Shown: in pieces, positions 16,384 to 24,897 of the stretch
How positions within the stretch are numbered: position 1 is the stretch's first letter
Layout of the letters: each line of letters opens with the position of its first letter
NCBI RefSeq assembly: GCF_030316765.1
Contig: NZ_JASZYT010000012.1
Location: 124,001 to 188,000 of the forward strand
Direction of reading: 5' to 3'
From: Variovorax saccharolyticus
Lineage (GTDB): Bacteria; Pseudomonadota; Gammaproteobacteria; Burkholderiales; Burkholderiaceae_C
Length of the DNA stretch: 64,000 nucleotides
Position numbers and translations under genes: made by a program
The notes under the pieces: model-generated
Told to the model about the DNA's origin: nothing
The model's input: the letters and a program-made list of their open reading frames with translations, nothing else
Databases searched by the model: none

Positions 16384-17547
16384 ATGAGCATCAAAGGCGC
16401 GGCCTATATCGCCGGCATCTACGAACATCCCACCCGCAAGGCCACCGACATTGCATTGGCCCAGCTTCATGCCGAACTCGCCAAGGGCGCGCTCGACGAC
16501 GCTGGCCTGTCGCTCTCGGACGTCGATGGATTCTTTTGCGCCGGCGATGCGCCCGGCCTGGGGCCACTGTCGATCGCAGACTACCTCGGCTTGAAGCTGC
16601 GCTATCTGGACACCACCGAGACGGGCGGCTCCTCCTACATGATCCACGTGCACCACGCGGCGCAAGCCATCGCGCAAGGAAAGTGCAGCGTCGCCCTCAT
16701 CACGCTGGGAGGACGTCCGCGCTCCGAGGGCATGGGTTCGGGCCTTGGGAACGACCTGGATCGCTACCCCGAAAGCCAGTTCGAGCGGCCGTACGCGCCG
16801 GCCATCCTGAACCTCTATGCCATGGTCGCCAAGCGACACATGCATGAATTCGGCACCACCAGCGAACAGTTGGCGTGGATCAAGGTCGCGGCCTCACATC
16901 ACGCGCAGCACAACCCGCATGCGATGCTGCGCAACGTCGTGACGGTCGAAGACGTGCTCGGCTCGCCGATGGTCGCCGATCCACTGCACAAATTGGACTG
17001 CTGCGTGATCAGCGACGGCGGCGGCGCACTGGTCGTGACCACCCCGGAGATCGCCCGCTCGCTGAAGCGCCCACGCGTCAAGGTGCTTGGCTGCGGCGAA
17101 GCCAACAAGTCACAGAACGGCGGCGAGATCGACATCACCTATTCGGGCGCCGTCTGGTCCGGCCCTGCCGCCTTTGCCGAAGCAGGCGTCAAGCCATCCG
17201 ACATCAAGTACGCATCGATCTACGACAGTTTCACCATCACCGTGCTGGTGCAGCTCGAAGACCTCGGCTTCTGCAAGAAGGGCGAAGGCGGCCGGTTCGT
17301 CGCCGATGGCAACCTGATTTCCGGCGTCGGCAAGCTGCCTTTCAACACCGACGGCGGCGGACTGTGCAGCAACCATCCGGGCAACCGCGGCGGCATGACG
17401 AAGATTCTCGAGGCCGTGCGGCAGGCTCGGGGTGAGGCCCATCCCGCGGTGCAGGTTCCCAACTGCGACCTGGTCCTGGCGCACGGCACCGGCGGAATGC
17501 TGGCCACGCGCCATGGAAGCGCCACCCTCATCATGGAAAGAGAATGA
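16384..17547 (+). CDS. SCP-x/Ltp2-like thiolase-superfamily protein, lacking canonical cysteines
   Basis: A 387-residue protein of the lipid-transfer (SCP-x) branch of the thiolase superfamily. The start at 16384 is preceded by a long non-conserved frame. At the position of the thiolase nucleophile Cys, the sequence reads TTETGGSSY (about 77-85), with no cysteine. The C-terminal block reads LVLAHGTGGML where thiolases have a Cys before GG. A YDSFT segment and CSNHPGNRGG are retained. It overlaps a DUF35 gene by 4 bp. This architecture resembles Ltp2-type retro-aldolases of steroid side-chain degradation, so C-C cleavage of a beta-hydroxyacyl-CoA is as likely as thiolysis. The reaction is inferred. 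Confidence 0.82.
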   Translation: MSIKGAAYIAGIYEHPTRKATDIALAQLHAELAKGALDDAGLSLSDVDGFFCAGDAPGLGPLSIADYLGLKLRYLDTTETGGSSYMIHVHHAAQAIAQGKCSVALITLGGRPRSEGMGSGLGNDLDRYPESQFERPYAPAILNLYAMVAKRHMHEFGTTSEQLAWIKVAASHHAQHNPHAMLRNVVTVEDVLGSPMVADPLHKLDCCVISDGGGALVVTTPEIARSLKRPRVKVLGCGEANKSQNGGEIDITYSGAVWSGPAAFAEAGVKPSDIKYASIYDSFTITVLVQLEDLGFCKKGEGGRFVADGNLISGVGKLPFNTDGGGLCSNHPGNRGGMTKILEAVRQARGEAHPAVQVPNCDLVLAHGTGGMLATRHGSATLIMERE

Positions 17548-17942
17548 ACATGCGCATCGCACCCGACCGCAAGATCAATCCGCCGAAGCCGAATCCGGAG
17601 ACGCTTCACTACTGGGAGGCAGCCAGCGACGGCCAATTGCTGATGCGCCGATGTACTCAATGCGGCAAGCCGCACTTCTATCCGCGCACGCTCTGCCCTT
17701 TCTGCCTCGGCGCCACCGCATGGGAACGGGTTTCGGGCGAAGGAACCATCTACACCTTCTCGGTGATGCGCCACAGCGAGCAGCCCTACGTGATCGCCTA
17801 CGTGAAGCTGGCCGAGGGTCCGACCATGATGACCAACATCGTGGACTGCGACATGGATCAGGTCCACATCGGCCAGAAGGTTCGGCTGGTCTTCAAGCCC
17901 AGCGAAGGTGGCCCGCAGATTCCGATGTTCACCGCCGCCTGA
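17544..17942 (+). CDS. DUF35 zinc-ribbon/OB-fold partner protein
   Basis: A 132-residue protein with an N-terminal rubredoxin-like zinc ribbon (CTQCGKPHFYPRTLCPFC, two CxxC pairs) and an OB-fold body (GEGTIYTFSVMRH, PYVIAYVKLAEGPTMMTNIVDC). DUF35 proteins bind acyl-CoA and form a complex with SCP-x/Ltp2-type thiolases, which are often inactive or unstable alone. The ATGA overlap with the preceding gene fits a stoichiometric complex. A second possible start lies 6 bp downstream. Confidence 0.92.
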   Translation: MNMRIAPDRKINPPKPNPETLHYWEAASDGQLLMRRCTQCGKPHFYPRTLCPFCLGATAWERVSGEGTIYTFSVMRHSEQPYVIAYVKLAEGPTMMTNIVDCDMDQVHIGQKVRLVFKPSEGGPQIPMFTAA

Positions 17943-17972
17943 CAGCCCAGTTCCCAATCTTCGAGATCCATC

Positions 17973-20114
17973 ATGAGCACTATCAACGCATCCGTGGCAC
18001 TGACTCGCCACGACAGTATCGCAGTCATCACCATCGACAGCCCGCCTGTCAACGCCCTTTCGCATGGCGTTCGAGAAGGGTTGGTGCAGGCCGTCGCCCA
18101 GGCGGGGCAGGATTCCACCGTGCGCGCGATCCTTATCGCATGCGCCGGGACCACTTTCATCGCCGGCGCCGACATCACGGAATTCGGCAAGCCGCCGAAG
18201 GACCCGCGCATCAGTGCCGTCATTGCCGCCATCGAGGACTGCCCGAAGCCGATCATCGCCGCCATGCACGGCACCGTGCTCGGCGGTGGCCTGGAACTGG
18301 CGCTGGGCTGCCACTACCGTGTGGCCGCACCCGCGACTCGGCTCGGCCTGCCGGAAGTCAACCTCGGCATCATCCCGGGCGCAGGCGGCACCCAGCGCCT
18401 GCCGCGGGTCGTTGGCGTCGAGCGTGCGATCGAGCTGATCACCACCGCCTCTCAGCTGAGCGCCAAGCAGGCTCTGGAAGCGGGCCTGGTCGATGCGCTG
18501 ATCGATGGCGACCTGGTTCAGGGCGCATTGCAGTTCGCACGTCGCGTGGTCGATGAAAACAAGGCACTGCTGCGCGTGCGCGATCGCGACGAACACCTGG
18601 TCACCGCGCGCGGAAACCCCGCGCTGTTCGAGAAGGCCCGTGCCGCCGTGGCCAGGAAGTCGCGCGGATTGACCGCACCGCTGGCCGCCATCGACGCCAT
18701 CGAGGCGGCGGTGAACCTTCCCTTCGAACAAGGCCTTCAGCGCGAGCGCGAGCTGGTGACCGCACAGGTCTCCTCGGACCAATCCAAGGCGCTGCGCTAC
18801 TTCTTCTTTGCAGAGCGCGAGTCGGCCAAGATCCCCGGCATCCAGACCGGCGATGTCGCCAAGGTGCAGCAGGCCGCTGTCATCGGGGCTGGAACGATGG
18901 GCGGAGGCATCGCGATGAGCCTGGCCAATGCGGGCGTTGCAGTCACCCTGATCGACCTCAACCCGGAGGCCCTCGAGCGCGGCCTGGGCATCATCAGGAA
19001 GAACTACGAGAACACTGCGCGTCGCGGCGGAATGACCGAATCCGATGTGTCGGCGCGCATGGCGCTGATCCGGCCATCCACGAAGCTCGCTGACGTCTCG
19101 TCGGCCGAGGTGATCGTGGAGGCTGTTTTCGAGAACACGGAACTCAAGAAGAGCGTCTTCACCGAGATCGACCGGCACGCCCGAGCCGATGCCATTCTCG
19201 GCACCAACACCTCGACACTGGACATCGACGAAATCGCAAGCGCCACAGCGAGGCCCGAAAGCGTGATCGGCCTTCACTTCTTCAGTCCGGCCAACGTGAT
19301 GAAGCTGCTGGAAGTGGTTCGTACCGGCCGCACTTCGGAGTCGGTGGTTGCACGCGCCATGGCACTGGGGCGCCAGATGCGCAAGGTTCCCGTGCTGGTC
19401 GGTACCTGCGATGGCTTCGTCGGCAACCGGATCCTACGCGCGCGCAGCAAGCAGGCCGAGCAGATCATCATGCAAGGCGGCTTCCCGGAGCAGGTCGACC
19501 GCGTCCTCCAGGACTTCGGCTTCCCGATGGGCGTGTTCGCAATGGGCGACATGGCCGGACTGGACATCGGCTGGCGAATCCGAAAGGAAAGGGGTCTGAA
19601 GTCCATCGTCGCCGACAAGTTGTGCGAGATGGGCCGTCTGGGTCAGAAAGCAGGCGCTGGCTACTTCCGCTACGACCCCGCGAATCCAGAAGGCGCCCGT
19701 GCGCCGATCGTCGATCCGATCGTCAACGAATTGATCCTTCAGGCCTCGCGCGATCAGAACATCGAGCGCCGGGACATGGACGATGTCTTGATCCGCGAGC
19801 GGCTGCTCTATCCGATGATCAACGAGGCGGCCAAGATCCTCGAAGAAGGCGTGGCGCTGCGCGCCGGCGACATCGACGTGATCTGGATCTACGGCTACGG
19901 ATGGCCGCGCCACCGCGGCGGCCCCATGCACTATGCGGACTCGATCGGTCTGGCGAAGATCCGCGACCGCCTACGCGAATTCGAACGCGACCACGGGGAC
20001 GCATTCAAACCCGCCGCACTGCTTGAGCGGCTCGCCGATGAAGGTGGGACATTCGCCGGACATCGCACCGGCGCCTTGCAAGCCACAGCGGCGGCGACGG
20101 CGGTTGCCGCTTGA
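17973..20114 (+). CDS. Bifunctional enoyl-CoA hydratase / 3-hydroxyacyl-CoA dehydrogenase
   Basis: A 713-residue FadB/FadJ-like protein. Residues about 1-190 are a crotonase domain with both catalytic glutamates (GGGLELALGCHYR and LPEVNLGIIPGAGG) and the oxyanion region FIAGADITEF. The Rossmann domain starts near 300 (AAVIGAGTMGGGIAMSLANAG), and the catalytic His is in GLHFFSPANVMKLLEVV, followed by VGTCDGFVGNRI. Two C-terminal dehydrogenase domains complete it. It should hydrate an unsaturated acyl-CoA and oxidise the 3-hydroxyl. In this operon the substrate is probably a cinnamoyl-type CoA made by Fcs. It overlaps the following binding-protein gene by one base (TGATG). Confidence 0.92.
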   Translation: MSTINASVALTRHDSIAVITIDSPPVNALSHGVREGLVQAVAQAGQDSTVRAILIACAGTTFIAGADITEFGKPPKDPRISAVIAAIEDCPKPIIAAMHGTVLGGGLELALGCHYRVAAPATRLGLPEVNLGIIPGAGGTQRLPRVVGVERAIELITTASQLSAKQALEAGLVDALIDGDLVQGALQFARRVVDENKALLRVRDRDEHLVTARGNPALFEKARAAVARKSRGLTAPLAAIDAIEAAVNLPFEQGLQRERELVTAQVSSDQSKALRYFFFAERESAKIPGIQTGDVAKVQQAAVIGAGTMGGGIAMSLANAGVAVTLIDLNPEALERGLGIIRKNYENTARRGGMTESDVSARMALIRPSTKLADVSSAEVIVEAVFENTELKKSVFTEIDRHARADAILGTNTSTLDIDEIASATARPESVIGLHFFSPANVMKLLEVVRTGRTSESVVARAMALGRQMRKVPVLVGTCDGFVGNRILRARSKQAEQIIMQGGFPEQVDRVLQDFGFPMGVFAMGDMAGLDIGWRIRKERGLKSIVADKLCEMGRLGQKAGAGYFRYDPANPEGARAPIVDPIVNELILQASRDQNIERRDMDDVLIRERLLYPMINEAAKILEEGVALRAGDIDVIWIYGYGWPRHRGGPMHYADSIGLAKIRDRLREFERDHGDAFKPAALLERLADEGGTFAGHRTGALQATAAATAVAA

Positions 20115-21187
20115 TGGTCACCAACGCCATGGCACCCCTTGCATTGAATAGCTCTGCCGCGCGCGTATCGCGCCGGGTCGTCCTGCTCTCGCTGTCGGCC
20201 AGCGCGCTGCCTGCTTACGCACAGCCCGCCAAGACTCCCACAACCGGCGGCACCTGGGATCAAGTCGTCGCCGCGGCCAAGAAGGAGGGGCGGCTGGTGC
20301 TCTACAGCGGTGCGGCGACGCCGACCACTCTGGGTCCAGTCATCAAGCGCTTCGAGTCGCAGTTCGGGATCAAGGTCGACCTGATCTTCGGTCGTCCGAG
20401 CGAGATCCGCGAGCGGATCCGAGCCGAGCAGGCTGCGGGCCGCATCCAGGCCGACCTCGTCATGGATGGACCGACGATCAACCAGCCTGCCTTCATCGGC
20501 GCCTATGTACCCCACGAGGAGATCCCGAACGCCAGCAAGCTGGTCGCACCCTTCGTGGACGACGGCCTCCTGCTGCCGGTAGGCATCGGGCGGCAGACTG
20601 TGCTGATGAACACGCGCGTGGTGAAACCCGCCGATGAACCGAAGAGCTGGAACGATCTCCTGGACCCCAAGTGGAAAGGCAAGATTGTCATCGACGACCC
20701 GCGAAGCCCCGGTTCGGGAGGACTCGTCTTCGACGTGCTCAATGAGAAGCTGGGCCCCGACTATCTGCGCAAGCTTGCGGCCCAGGCGCCAGTGATATCG
20801 ACCGACATCTCGCTCAACGAGCGACGCGTGGTGCAGGGCGAGTTCGCCTTCTTCGTGCCGTTCCGCATCCAGAGCATCCTGAACCTCAAAGGCCTGCCCG
20901 TGAAGGCGATGTCCGCCAGCGAGGGCGATGTGTACATCATCATGGCGCTGCTGCGCGTCAAGGATGCGCCCCATCCCAACGCAGCGCGGCTCTTCATGAA
21001 TCACTTTCTCGACTCACCGACCCAGAGGCATTTGCTGGACGCCGCTTACGGCACCGTCACGGGAGAGAGCGATGCCGAACTCCCTGCACAATTGAGGGAA
21101 ATCAATCAAGGCAAGCTGCTCGGCGCGTCCGTGCCGCAGGGGCTCGACGAGCGCCGAAAGGCAATTGGCGCCCTGTTCGCGAAATAG
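20114..21187 (+). CDS. ABC transporter periplasmic substrate-binding protein
   Basis: A 357-residue extracellular binding protein of the Fe3+/thiamine/putrescine-like fold (SBP type II). The N-terminal signal ends near SASALPAYAQ; mature landmarks are VVAAAKKEGRLVLYSGA, FESQFGIKVDLIFGRPSEIRERI, WNDLLDPKWKGKIVIDDPRSPGSGG and FMNHFLDSPTQRHLL. I placed the start at the ATG at 20114. It probably delivers substrate to the ATPase/permease pair encoded at 11550-14395 in the same operon. The long separation of receptor from permease genes is unusual but all lie on one strand with short gaps. Confidence 0.9.
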   Translation: MVTNAMAPLALNSSAARVSRRVVLLSLSASALPAYAQPAKTPTTGGTWDQVVAAAKKEGRLVLYSGAATPTTLGPVIKRFESQFGIKVDLIFGRPSEIRERIRAEQAAGRIQADLVMDGPTINQPAFIGAYVPHEEIPNASKLVAPFVDDGLLLPVGIGRQTVLMNTRVVKPADEPKSWNDLLDPKWKGKIVIDDPRSPGSGGLVFDVLNEKLGPDYLRKLAAQAPVISTDISLNERRVVQGEFAFFVPFRIQSILNLKGLPVKAMSASEGDVYIIMALLRVKDAPHPNAARLFMNHFLDSPTQRHLLDAAYGTVTGESDAELPAQLREINQGKLLGASVPQGLDERRKAIGALFAK

Positions 21188-21192
21188 GCTGA

Positions 21193-21218
21193 AGCGCCGG
21201 GATCGCAGGCCCGGCGCT
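21193..21218. terminator. Hairpin between convergent binding-protein and iclR genes
   Basis: AGCGCCGGG at 21193-21201 pairs perfectly with CCCGGCGCT at 21210-21218 around an 8-nt loop. It sits in the 39-bp gap between two convergent stop codons, the usual position of a bidirectional terminator. There is no strong T-run on either side, so the call rests on stem and position. Confidence 0.55.
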
Positions 21219-21226
21219 CCAGGTCG

Positions 21227-22087
21227 CTAGATGGTCGGGTATTGCGGCCCCGGTACACCACGGACGAGTACTTCGCGCACCTCGTCTGTGAGGGCCAGCA
21301 GCTTTTTTCCGATGCGCTGCATCCGCGCCGGGGTCTGCAGGTGTGCCGGTCCTTGGGCATTGAAGGCCATGATCGTGCCTGAGTCGCCCCAGATGAAAGG
21401 CACCGCCACCGTGTTGGTCAGCTTGGCAAAAGTGCCTACGGAAATGACGTAGCCGTGCTTCTGATACTGCTCGAATGACTCTTCGAGTTCCCGCCACAGC
21501 GACTGCCATTCCTTGGGGTAGTAGTGCTGCATCGCCTCGAGCAACTCCTTGTGCTGCTGGGGTGACATGGCGGACGCGCAGGCTCGCCCCATCGCAGTGC
21601 GCACCAGCGGCACCCTGAATCCAACGCGCTGCCGCCGATTGGACTTGATGTCTCCGGGTGCGTATTCGAGGTAGAGCATGCTCAGCCCCTCGACTACGCC
21701 GAGCCCGACATTGAGATTGGTCTCGGCCGCCAGCTTGAGCATCAGCGGACGTGCGGCCGAGGGCACCACCTGCTTGGCGATGTACGGATAGGCGAGCCCG
21801 ACGACGCCTGCCGCGACTTCGTACTTGCCGATGTCTTCACGGTAACGCAGGTACCCCAGTTGGGTGAGCGTGTAGGTCAGACGCGAAACCGTCGGCTTGG
21901 GAATGCCCGTACGCTCGGCGATGTCGGCGTTCGCCAGGAACTGCTGATCGATGTGGAAGGAGCGCAGGATGGCAAGCCCACGTGCCAGCGCGCTGTTGAA
22001 GCGCGGGTCGTCGTCTTCGATCTTGAGTTGGAGTCCCTCCGAGTAGTCGGGCACGACGACTTTATCTTTTCGACTCGGACGACCCAC
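21227..22087 (-). CDS. IclR-family transcriptional regulator
   Basis: A 286-residue IclR regulator. The winged helix-turn-helix is at about residues 35-95 (ALARGLAILRSFHI, FLANADIAERTGIPKPTVSRLTYTLTQLGYL), and the effector domain follows (LKLAAETNLNVGLGVVEGLSMLYLEY, AMGRACASAM). It starts with GTG at 22087, preceded by a strong AAGGAGAG ribosome site. IclR proteins of this group control aromatic catabolism as repressors or activators. A copy of the cluster-wide AT-rich motif lies just upstream of its own start, fitting autoregulation. Confidence 0.9.
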   Translation of the reverse strand: MGRPSRKDKVVVPDYSEGLQLKIEDDDPRFNSALARGLAILRSFHIDQQFLANADIAERTGIPKPTVSRLTYTLTQLGYLRYREDIGKYEVAAGVVGLAYPYIAKQVVPSAARPLMLKLAAETNLNVGLGVVEGLSMLYLEYAPGDIKSNRRQRVGFRVPLVRTAMGRACASAMSPQQHKELLEAMQHYYPKEWQSLWRELEESFEQYQKHGYVISVGTFAKLTNTVAVPFIWGDSGTIMAFNAQGPAHLQTPARMQRIGKKLLALTDEVREVLVRGVPGPQYPTI

Positions 22088-22111
22088 GTTCTCTCCTTGA
22101 ATTGGCTCTAT

Positions 22112-22131
22112 TCATCATAATGGAATTCAAG
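22112..22131. promoter_or_regulatory. Putative operator C in front of iclR (weaker match)
   Basis: AATGGAAT at 22119-22126, within TCATCATAATGGAATTCAAG, repeats the core of operators A, B and E but diverges on the 3' side. On the minus strand it includes a TATGAT hexamer that could be a -10 box for the IclR gene 25-30 bp further on. The match is partial, so it is listed as a possible site only. Confidence 0.35.
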
Positions 22132-22167
22132 TCCGTTCTTGAAACGCACGATGCCTGTGGCGCCGCA

Positions 22168-23626
22168 TCAAGTTGCGGCGGGTACATGCAGCGCAGTGGC
22201 CTCCATGTAGCTCTTGAGCCCGAGGCTCGAGAACTCCCGGCCGAGGCCCGACTGCTTGGCGCCACCGAAGGGCACGAATGGGTCCAGCGCCAGATGCTGG
22301 TTGACCCACGCCGTACCCACCTCCAGTCGCGCAGCCAGCTGCGCAGCGTGGCTCACATCGGGTCCCCATACGGAGCCGCTGAGGCCGAATGACGTGGCGT
22401 TGGCGCGCGCGAGTGCCTCGGCTTCGTCGTCGTAGGCCAGGATGGGCAGGGCTGGGCCGAAAGGCTCTTCCTGCACAAGGCGACTGTTTTCGGGAAGGCC
22501 CGCGACAACCGTCGGTGCGATGAAGTAGCCCGGGCGGTCGAGCGCACGCCCCCCCCGCGATGAACTCGCCGCCACGAAGACGCGCGTCGTCGAGCAGCTC
22601 AACCACAAGCGCGCGCTGAGCGGCGTTCTGCACCGGGCCCATCTCTACCCCGTCTTCGAAGCCATCGCCGACGCGCGCCTTGCGGGCCAGGGAACCGATC
22701 GCCTCGCAAAGCTCGTCATGCTGAGAGGCATGCACGTACAGGCGCTTGATCGCCATGCAGATCTGGCCGCTGTTGGAAAAGGCAGCCGCGTACAGGCGCC
22801 CCGCGATCGCATGGATGTCTGACTTCGGCAGCACTATCGCGGCATCGTTGCCACCGAGCTCCAGCGTGACCCGCTTGAGGTTGCTGGCGGCGCTGGCCAT
22901 CACCCGGCGGCCCGTGGGTCCGGAACCCGTGAACGATATCTTGTGGATGCCCGGATGCTCGGTCATCCAGCGGCCCAGCTCGTCGCGACCTGCCAGAACG
23001 CTGAAAACCCCGGGCGGAAAGACGGCACGCCCGATTTCGCCGATGCGCAGCGTTGCGAGCGGAGTATAGGGCGACGGCTTGAGGATCAGCGCATTGCCGG
23101 TGTAGAGCGCATGCACGATCTTCCCCATGGCCAGCCCCACCGGTACGTTCCACGGCGTGATCGCGCCTACCACGCCCAGCGGCCTGTAGTGCATCTCGAC
23201 GCGCCCCAGGGCATTGCTCTTCAACACTTCGACATCGATTCGAATGCTGGTGACCCTTTCGATGGTGAGGGCCGTTCGGGTTACCTCGTCCATCGCGCGA
23301 GTGAACGGCTTGCCCTGCTCCAGCGTCGTGAGTGAAGCCAGTTCGTCCGCATTCGCGACCAGAAATTGACCGAATCGAAGCAGATGTGCGCGGCGTGCTT
23401 CGAAGCCCAGCCGTGCCCACGCCGGTGCAGCCGCTGTGGCGGCATTCACCGCCGCGTCGAGTTGCGAACGATCCGCGGCGGGACTGCGGGCAAAGGCCTG
23501 ACCTGTTGCAGGATTGACCACCTCGAAGTCGCTGGTGCTTCCCATCGCCTGTGCATCGATGGTCTGTGCGTAGCGTGTCCGGGCGGCCGCGACTTCGCGT
23601 CGTCTCATGGCATCCGATGGATTCAT
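22168..23626 (-). pseudogene. Aldehyde dehydrogenase, frameshifted in a G8 tract
   Basis: An NAD(P)-dependent aldehyde dehydrogenase of the vanillin/benzaldehyde or succinate-semialdehyde type. The first frame (from 23626, ribosome site AAGGA) runs through GAITPWNVP, SFTGSGPTG, LELGGNDAAIVLPKSD and the catalytic Cys in NSGQICMAIK, and then loses homology at EFIAGG. The second frame resumes with RALDRPGYFIAPTVV and finishes normally (EEPFGPALPI, VNQHLALDPFVPFGGAKQSGLGRE). The break is at plus-strand C8, 22549-22556; with seven bases the frame is restored and the protein is about 485 residues. It may be a true mutation, slippage-controlled switch, or sequencing error. Its place suggests oxidation of an aromatic aldehyde made by side-chain cleavage. 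Confidence 0.85.
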
Positions 23627-23699
23627 GGATTTCGTCCTTGGAAAGGTGTATGTGGTGGCGGAGCACGGGTCCTCCGACCCGATGCAAGACGACATTGAT

Positions 23700-23717
23700 G
23701 AAATGATATTTTGTTTC
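23700..23717 (-). promoter_or_regulatory. Putative operator D in front of the aldehyde dehydrogenase
   Basis: GAAATGATATTTTGTTTC matches operator A (GAAATAATATTCCATTTTTC) at 13 of the first 17 bases. It lies 74 bp before the aldehyde dehydrogenase start on the minus strand and includes TATCAT on that strand. It is the weaker member of the set after site C. Confidence 0.4.
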
Positions 23718-23755
23718 TGGTGTGCGCGGTGGCTTGTCAAGCCGGTGACACGGTC

Positions 23756-23799
23756 TTGGCATCAACCCTTATTGAAGGGTATAATGGAATTATATTTCA
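23756..23799 (+). promoter_or_regulatory. Promoter of the extradiol dioxygenase operon with overlapping operator E
   Basis: TTGGCA at 23756-23761 and a perfect TATAAT at 23780-23785 are separated by 18 bp, a good sigma-70 promoter. Operator E (GTATAATGGAATTATATTTC, 23779-23798) covers the -10 box and matches the reverse complement of operator A at 16 of 20 bases. A repressor bound here would block RNA polymerase. The dioxygenase starts at 23877. Confidence 0.6.
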
Positions 23800-23876
23800 G
23801 TAACCGCTCGTCTTGAGATTTTGCTGAAGGGGCCCGCCGCAGCGAAGCGCAGCCCCCCCAACCGGAGACACTAGAG

Positions 23877-24860
23877 ATGGCAAGAATCGTTCTCGGAATC
23901 GGCACGTCGCACACGCCCATGCTCAATGCACCAGTGGCAGACTGGACTCGCTTCATCGAACGCGATCGCGGCCGGGCCCACCTGGACAAGGCTGGAAATC
24001 CGGTGAGCTACGAAGAGCTGGAGGTTCTTGCTGGCCCGGCGATGCGAGAGCAACTGGACAGCGGGCTCCTCAACCAGCGCCATGCCGAAGCAATGAGCCA
24101 GGTCGACCTACTGGGCGAGAAACTGCGCAGCGCCAAGCTGGATGCCTTGATCGTTGTGGGCGACGACCAGAAGGAACTCTTTCAGGACAACAACATGCCG
24201 AGCATGCTCGTGTATCACGGGGAGAGCATCCGCAACGTACCGTTGGCCAACTTCAGCGGACCGCAATGGGCGGCCAATGCCTCCGCGAAATACTACGAGC
24301 CTTCTCGACCGCGTGACTATCCGGTCGATCATCGGTTGGCGCGCCACATCATCGGTCACCTGGTGGAGAGCGAGTTCGACATAGCGATCGCCGACAGTCT
24401 TCCCGATGGCTATGGCGAAGGCCATGCGTTCGGCTTCGTGCACAACCGCCTGCTGAACGGCACGCTGATCCCGGCCATTCCCGTCTTCCTGAATACCTAC
24501 TATCCGCCCAATCAGCCGACGCCTCGGCGTTGCTACCGGCTTGGGCAGGCCATACGCGAGGCGGTAGAGAGCTTTCCTTCGGATGCACGCGTCGGCGTGG
24601 TCGCATCGGGCGGACTGAGCCACTTCACAGTGAACGAGGAGCTGGATGGGAAGGTGATCCAGGCACTGCGAGACAAGGACGCGCAGGCACTGGAGCGGAT
24701 TCCGCGCGAGCTGCTGAATGCCGGCAACTCCGAGATCCGCAACTGGATCTGCATGGCCGGCGCGATCGAGGCGCTTCCTCTGCTCTCGCTAAAGTACATT
24801 CCTGCTTACCGGACGCCCGCCGGCACGGGCACGGGCCTGTGTTTCGCTGTCTGGGAGTGA
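23877..24860 (+). CDS. Class III extradiol ring-cleavage dioxygenase (LigB-like)
   Basis: A 327-residue protein of the LigB superfamily, Fe(II) enzymes that cleave catechol-type rings next to the hydroxyls. It begins with MARIVLGIGTSHTPMLN, whose His12 is a usual metal ligand. Further landmarks are LIVVGDDQKELF, GHAFGFVHNRLL and the late VASGGLSHF segment. A GACACTAGAGATG context precedes the ATG. Related enzymes act on protocatechuate, gallate or 2,3-dihydroxyphenylpropionate; the substrate here is unknown. It forms a two-gene unit with the reductase 37 bp downstream. No ring-opened-product hydrolase is in the window. Confidence 0.88.
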   Translation: MARIVLGIGTSHTPMLNAPVADWTRFIERDRGRAHLDKAGNPVSYEELEVLAGPAMREQLDSGLLNQRHAEAMSQVDLLGEKLRSAKLDALIVVGDDQKELFQDNNMPSMLVYHGESIRNVPLANFSGPQWAANASAKYYEPSRPRDYPVDHRLARHIIGHLVESEFDIAIADSLPDGYGEGHAFGFVHNRLLNGTLIPAIPVFLNTYYPPNQPTPRRCYRLGQAIREAVESFPSDARVGVVASGGLSHFTVNEELDGKVIQALRDKDAQALERIPRELLNAGNSEIRNWICMAGAIEALPLLSLKYIPAYRTPAGTGTGLCFAVWE

Positions 24861-24897
24861 GCTCAAGGATGCGAACACCGAACTCGGAGGAAGGGCC

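Noticed and set aside
17220..19277. 685-codon minus frame opposite the hydratase/dehydrogenase
   Set aside because: GC-rich antisense artefact; the plus strand has two well-defined domains.
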